Assembly (NCBI GenBank): GCA_031259225.1
Contig: JAIRLT010000231.1
Location: 1 to 7,077, forward strand
Direction: 5' to 3'
Source of the DNA: Prevotellaceae bacterium
GTDB lineage: Bacteria; Bacteroidota; Bacteroidia; Bacteroidales; UBA932
DNA: 7,077 nucleotides
The notes below the pieces were generated by a model. It searched no databases. It was given only the letters and a program-made list of their open reading frames with translations, and had not been told where the DNA came from. Below, piece by piece: positions 5,296 to 7,077 of the stretch (the first letter of the stretch is position 1; each line of letters starts with the position of its first letter). Made by a program: the position numbers and the translations under genes.

Positions 5296-5856
5296 ATGAA
5301 AAAAATTCCTGTTTTATTATTCGTTCTCTTGTGCGTGGCTTTCGCCTGCCGTAACCGCACGACGCAAATAGAAGACGCTTCGCGCGGCTATATTGTGAAA
5401 GTAGGCGATGACGCGCCCGATTTTGACATTCAATATTTAGACGGCAGCACGGAGCGGTTGAGTAGTTACCGCGGTAAAATAGTGATGCTGCAATTCACGG
5501 CAAGTTGGTGTGGCGTATGCCGGAAAGAAATGCCCTACATCGAGCGCGACATCTGGCAAAAATATAAAGAGAATTTGGACTTCGCACTCATTGCCGTCGA
5601 TTATAAAGAGCCGGCGGATACAACGCAGAAATTCGCCGAAACCATTCAAGTAACCTATCCGCTGACGCTGGACGAAAGCGGCGGGAAGTTCCATCTCTAT
5701 GCCGCGCAGGGCGCCGGCGTAACGCGGAACATCATCATTGACCGCGACGGCAAAATCGCTTTCCTGACGCGCCTTTACGACCCGGACGAGTTTGCCGGGA
5801 TGGTGCGCGTAATTGAAGAACTGTTAGCAAAACCGTCCGATGAGAGTAGCCGCTAA
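5296..5856 (+). CDS. TlpA-like thioredoxin-fold lipoprotein
   Basis: A 186-residue protein. Residues 1-17 are a lipoprotein signal peptide with lipobox VAFA|C (C18), so the mature protein should be lipid-anchored and periplasm-facing. The AhpC/TSA-TlpA fold starts with VGDDAPDFDIQYLDG (36-50) and LSSYRGKIVMLQFTASWCGVC (55-75). The redox pair is C72 and C75 (WCGVC). The later strand GVTRNIIIDRDGKI (141-154) corresponds to the cis-proline loop, but the residue expected to be cis-Pro appears to be Thr143. Family members reduce or isomerise disulfides in exported proteins, for example in cytochrome c maturation; the client here is unknown. It has its own promoter and overlaps the following NamZ-like gene by 17 bp. 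Thiol-disulfide chemistry is well supported; the partner is not. Confidence 0.9.
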   Translation: MKKIPVLLFVLLCVAFACRNRTTQIEDASRGYIVKVGDDAPDFDIQYLDGSTERLSSYRGKIVMLQFTASWCGVCRKEMPYIERDIWQKYKENLDFALIAVDYKEPADTTQKFAETIQVTYPLTLDESGGKFHLYAAQGAGVTRNIIIDRDGKIAFLTRLYDPDEFAGMVRVIEELLAKPSDESSR

Positions 5857-7072
5857 AACCCTGCTGCAACTTGCCGGCGACGGCTCGCTTACAGGTCGCA
5901 TAGGATTATTGTGCAATCAGGCTTCATGGGATTTCTCGGAAGGCTGCTACCTGTTTGAACAATTGCACCGGTGCGGCAAGCTGCACCGCCTCTTCCTGCC
6001 CGAACACGGGCTCTTTGCCGAATTACAAGACCAGGAAGCCCTCAATTCCGGGGCGTTCTACCGCTGCCTGCATTTGGATGGCGTTGATTTCGTTTCGCTC
6101 TATGGCAGCAGCGAGGCTTCGCTGTCGGCGCCATTGGACAAGCTGAACGACCTTGATGCTATCGTCATCGACTTGCAGGATGTGGGTTGCCGCTATTATA
6201 CGTTTATTTCCACTGTGGAAAAATTATTCCGCTCTTTGGCGGAACACCGCCTGCAGCCGGAAGTATATGTACTCGACCGCCCAAATCCCGCAGGCAGGCA
6301 GGTCGAAGGCATCCCGGTAAGCAGGACATATGCGTCGTTCATCGGCGTAGAGGGGCTGCCGCACCGGCATGGATTAACCTTCGGTGAATTGTGCGGTTTC
6401 CTGCACCGCCGGTTGAATGCGCCCTTCCCGCTGACGGTAATTCCCTATACGCTCGACCGGCAATATGCCGTCCCGCTTGCGCTGCCGGGCGCAGGCAATA
6501 CTTTTGTAAAAACGCCCTGCGCCATTTATCCCTCGCCGAATATCCCGTCGGCGTATACCTGCATGGTGTATAGCGGGCAATGCCTGCTCGAAGGCACAAA
6601 CCTGAGCGAAGGACGCGGCACCACCCGACCCTTTGAAATCTTCGGCGCGCCGTTCCTTCGCCCGCTGCATGACTACAACCGCTCCCACGGTTACAGCAAC
6701 TGGAACGACCCGCAGCATCCCCTCCACAGCGAGGGCGCAAGGCTGCGGTTGCTGCATTTCATTCCCACGTTCCACAAGCACAGCGGCGATATTTGCTACG
6801 GCTTCCAACTGCACTTGACCGGAAAACCTTACCATTCGTTGCTGCACAGCCTGCGCATCCTGCGTTTCCTCTCCGGCTTCGAGGGGTTTGCATGGCGCGA
6901 GGGCGTGTACGAAAAAGGCAACGACAAAACGGCTATCGAACTCTTGGCTGGCAATGACCTGTTACTGGATTACCTGAAAGGACGCGCCTCCGAACGCGAA
7001 ATACGGCAAGCCCTCGCCGACAGCGAAGCCGACTGGCTATCCACCTCCCGCGCTTTTTGGATATATAAATAA
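5840..7072 (+). CDS. DUF1343 / NamZ-type exo-beta-N-acetylmuramidase (GH171 family)
   Basis: A 410-residue protein, close to full length for the DUF1343 family. Characterised NamZ members remove non-reducing terminal MurNAc from peptidoglycan fragments. Motifs in order are GRIGLLCNQAS (19-29), LFLPEHGLFAE (51-61, with the conserved PEHG glutamate E55), IVIDLQDVGCRYYTF (108-122), VLDRPNPAG (144-152), RHGLTFGELC (176-185), YPSPNIPS (230-237), and LLEGTNLSEGRGTTRPFE (249-266) followed by IFGAPF. There is no signal peptide: the ATG at 5840 leads directly into the domain. About ten cysteines also suit the cytoplasm. The start lies inside the upstream lipoprotein gene (17-bp overlap, different frame), which suggests translational coupling. 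The stretch usually containing aromatic WF...GLPWV before the PSPN motif is replaced here by QYAVPLALPGAG, so substrate binding may differ. The coding sequence looks richer in G+C than its neighbours. The symbol namZ would be reasonable by homology but is not assigned because activity is untested. Confidence 0.87.
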   Translation: MRVAAKTLLQLAGDGSLTGRIGLLCNQASWDFSEGCYLFEQLHRCGKLHRLFLPEHGLFAELQDQEALNSGAFYRCLHLDGVDFVSLYGSSEASLSAPLDKLNDLDAIVIDLQDVGCRYYTFISTVEKLFRSLAEHRLQPEVYVLDRPNPAGRQVEGIPVSRTYASFIGVEGLPHRHGLTFGELCGFLHRRLNAPFPLTVIPYTLDRQYAVPLALPGAGNTFVKTPCAIYPSPNIPSAYTCMVYSGQCLLEGTNLSEGRGTTRPFEIFGAPFLRPLHDYNRSHGYSNWNDPQHPLHSEGARLRLLHFIPTFHKHSGDICYGFQLHLTGKPYHSLLHSLRILRFLSGFEGFAWREGVYEKGNDKTAIELLAGNDLLLDYLKGRASEREIRQALADSEADWLSTSRAFWIYK

Positions 7073-7077
7073 GGTAT

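Noticed and set aside
6339..6847. Minus-strand frames of 133 and 157 codons opposite the NamZ-like gene
   Set aside because: Arginine/alanine-rich shadows typical of the antisense of a G+C-richer gene.

Overview
This window most likely comes from a member of the Bacteroidota, probably Bacteroidales-like, but no species can be named. Three things point there. One gene ends in a type IX secretion (Por) sorting domain. Three promoters match the Bacteroidota consensus TTTG-N(18-20)-TAnnTTTG. The leaders are short and AT-rich, without clear Shine-Dalgarno sites. There are no RNA genes, insertion sequences or CRISPR arrays.

Layout. Two genes lie on the minus strand at the left: a TauE/SafE-type membrane permease (68-838) and a secreted T9SS cargo protein of unknown function (906-1961). 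A 663-bp divergent intergenic region follows (1962-2624). It holds the promoter of the secreted protein, a 21-bp tandem repeat of about 9.6 copies (2229-2430) and the promoter of the rightward genes. On the plus strand come a twin-arginine DUF362 protein (2625-3551) and a large membrane polyferredoxin (3646-5160). A second promoter then drives a TlpA-like thioredoxin lipoprotein (5296-5856), which overlaps by 17 bp a DUF1343/NamZ-type exo-N-acetylmuramidase (5840-7072).

How the genes may work together. The polyferredoxin is the most notable gene. Its first half is built like NapH: four membrane helices, two CxxxCP motifs and two 4Fe-4S motifs. Its second half is built like NapG, with four more cysteine clusters. 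The two are joined by an internal RR-plus-hydrophobic segment that resembles a Tat signal. This looks like a NapH-NapG fusion that could carry electrons across the inner membrane in one polypeptide. No nap reductase genes are visible. The adjacent DUF362 protein carries its own Tat-like signal and is the natural candidate for a periplasmic partner; this is inference. The TlpA-like protein keeps its CxxC but has Thr where thioredoxins have the cis-proline. The NamZ-like protein lacks a signal peptide and is rich in cysteine, which suggests cytoplasmic muropeptide breakdown. The 21-bp repeat spans exactly two helical turns and may be a bent-DNA element between divergent promoters.
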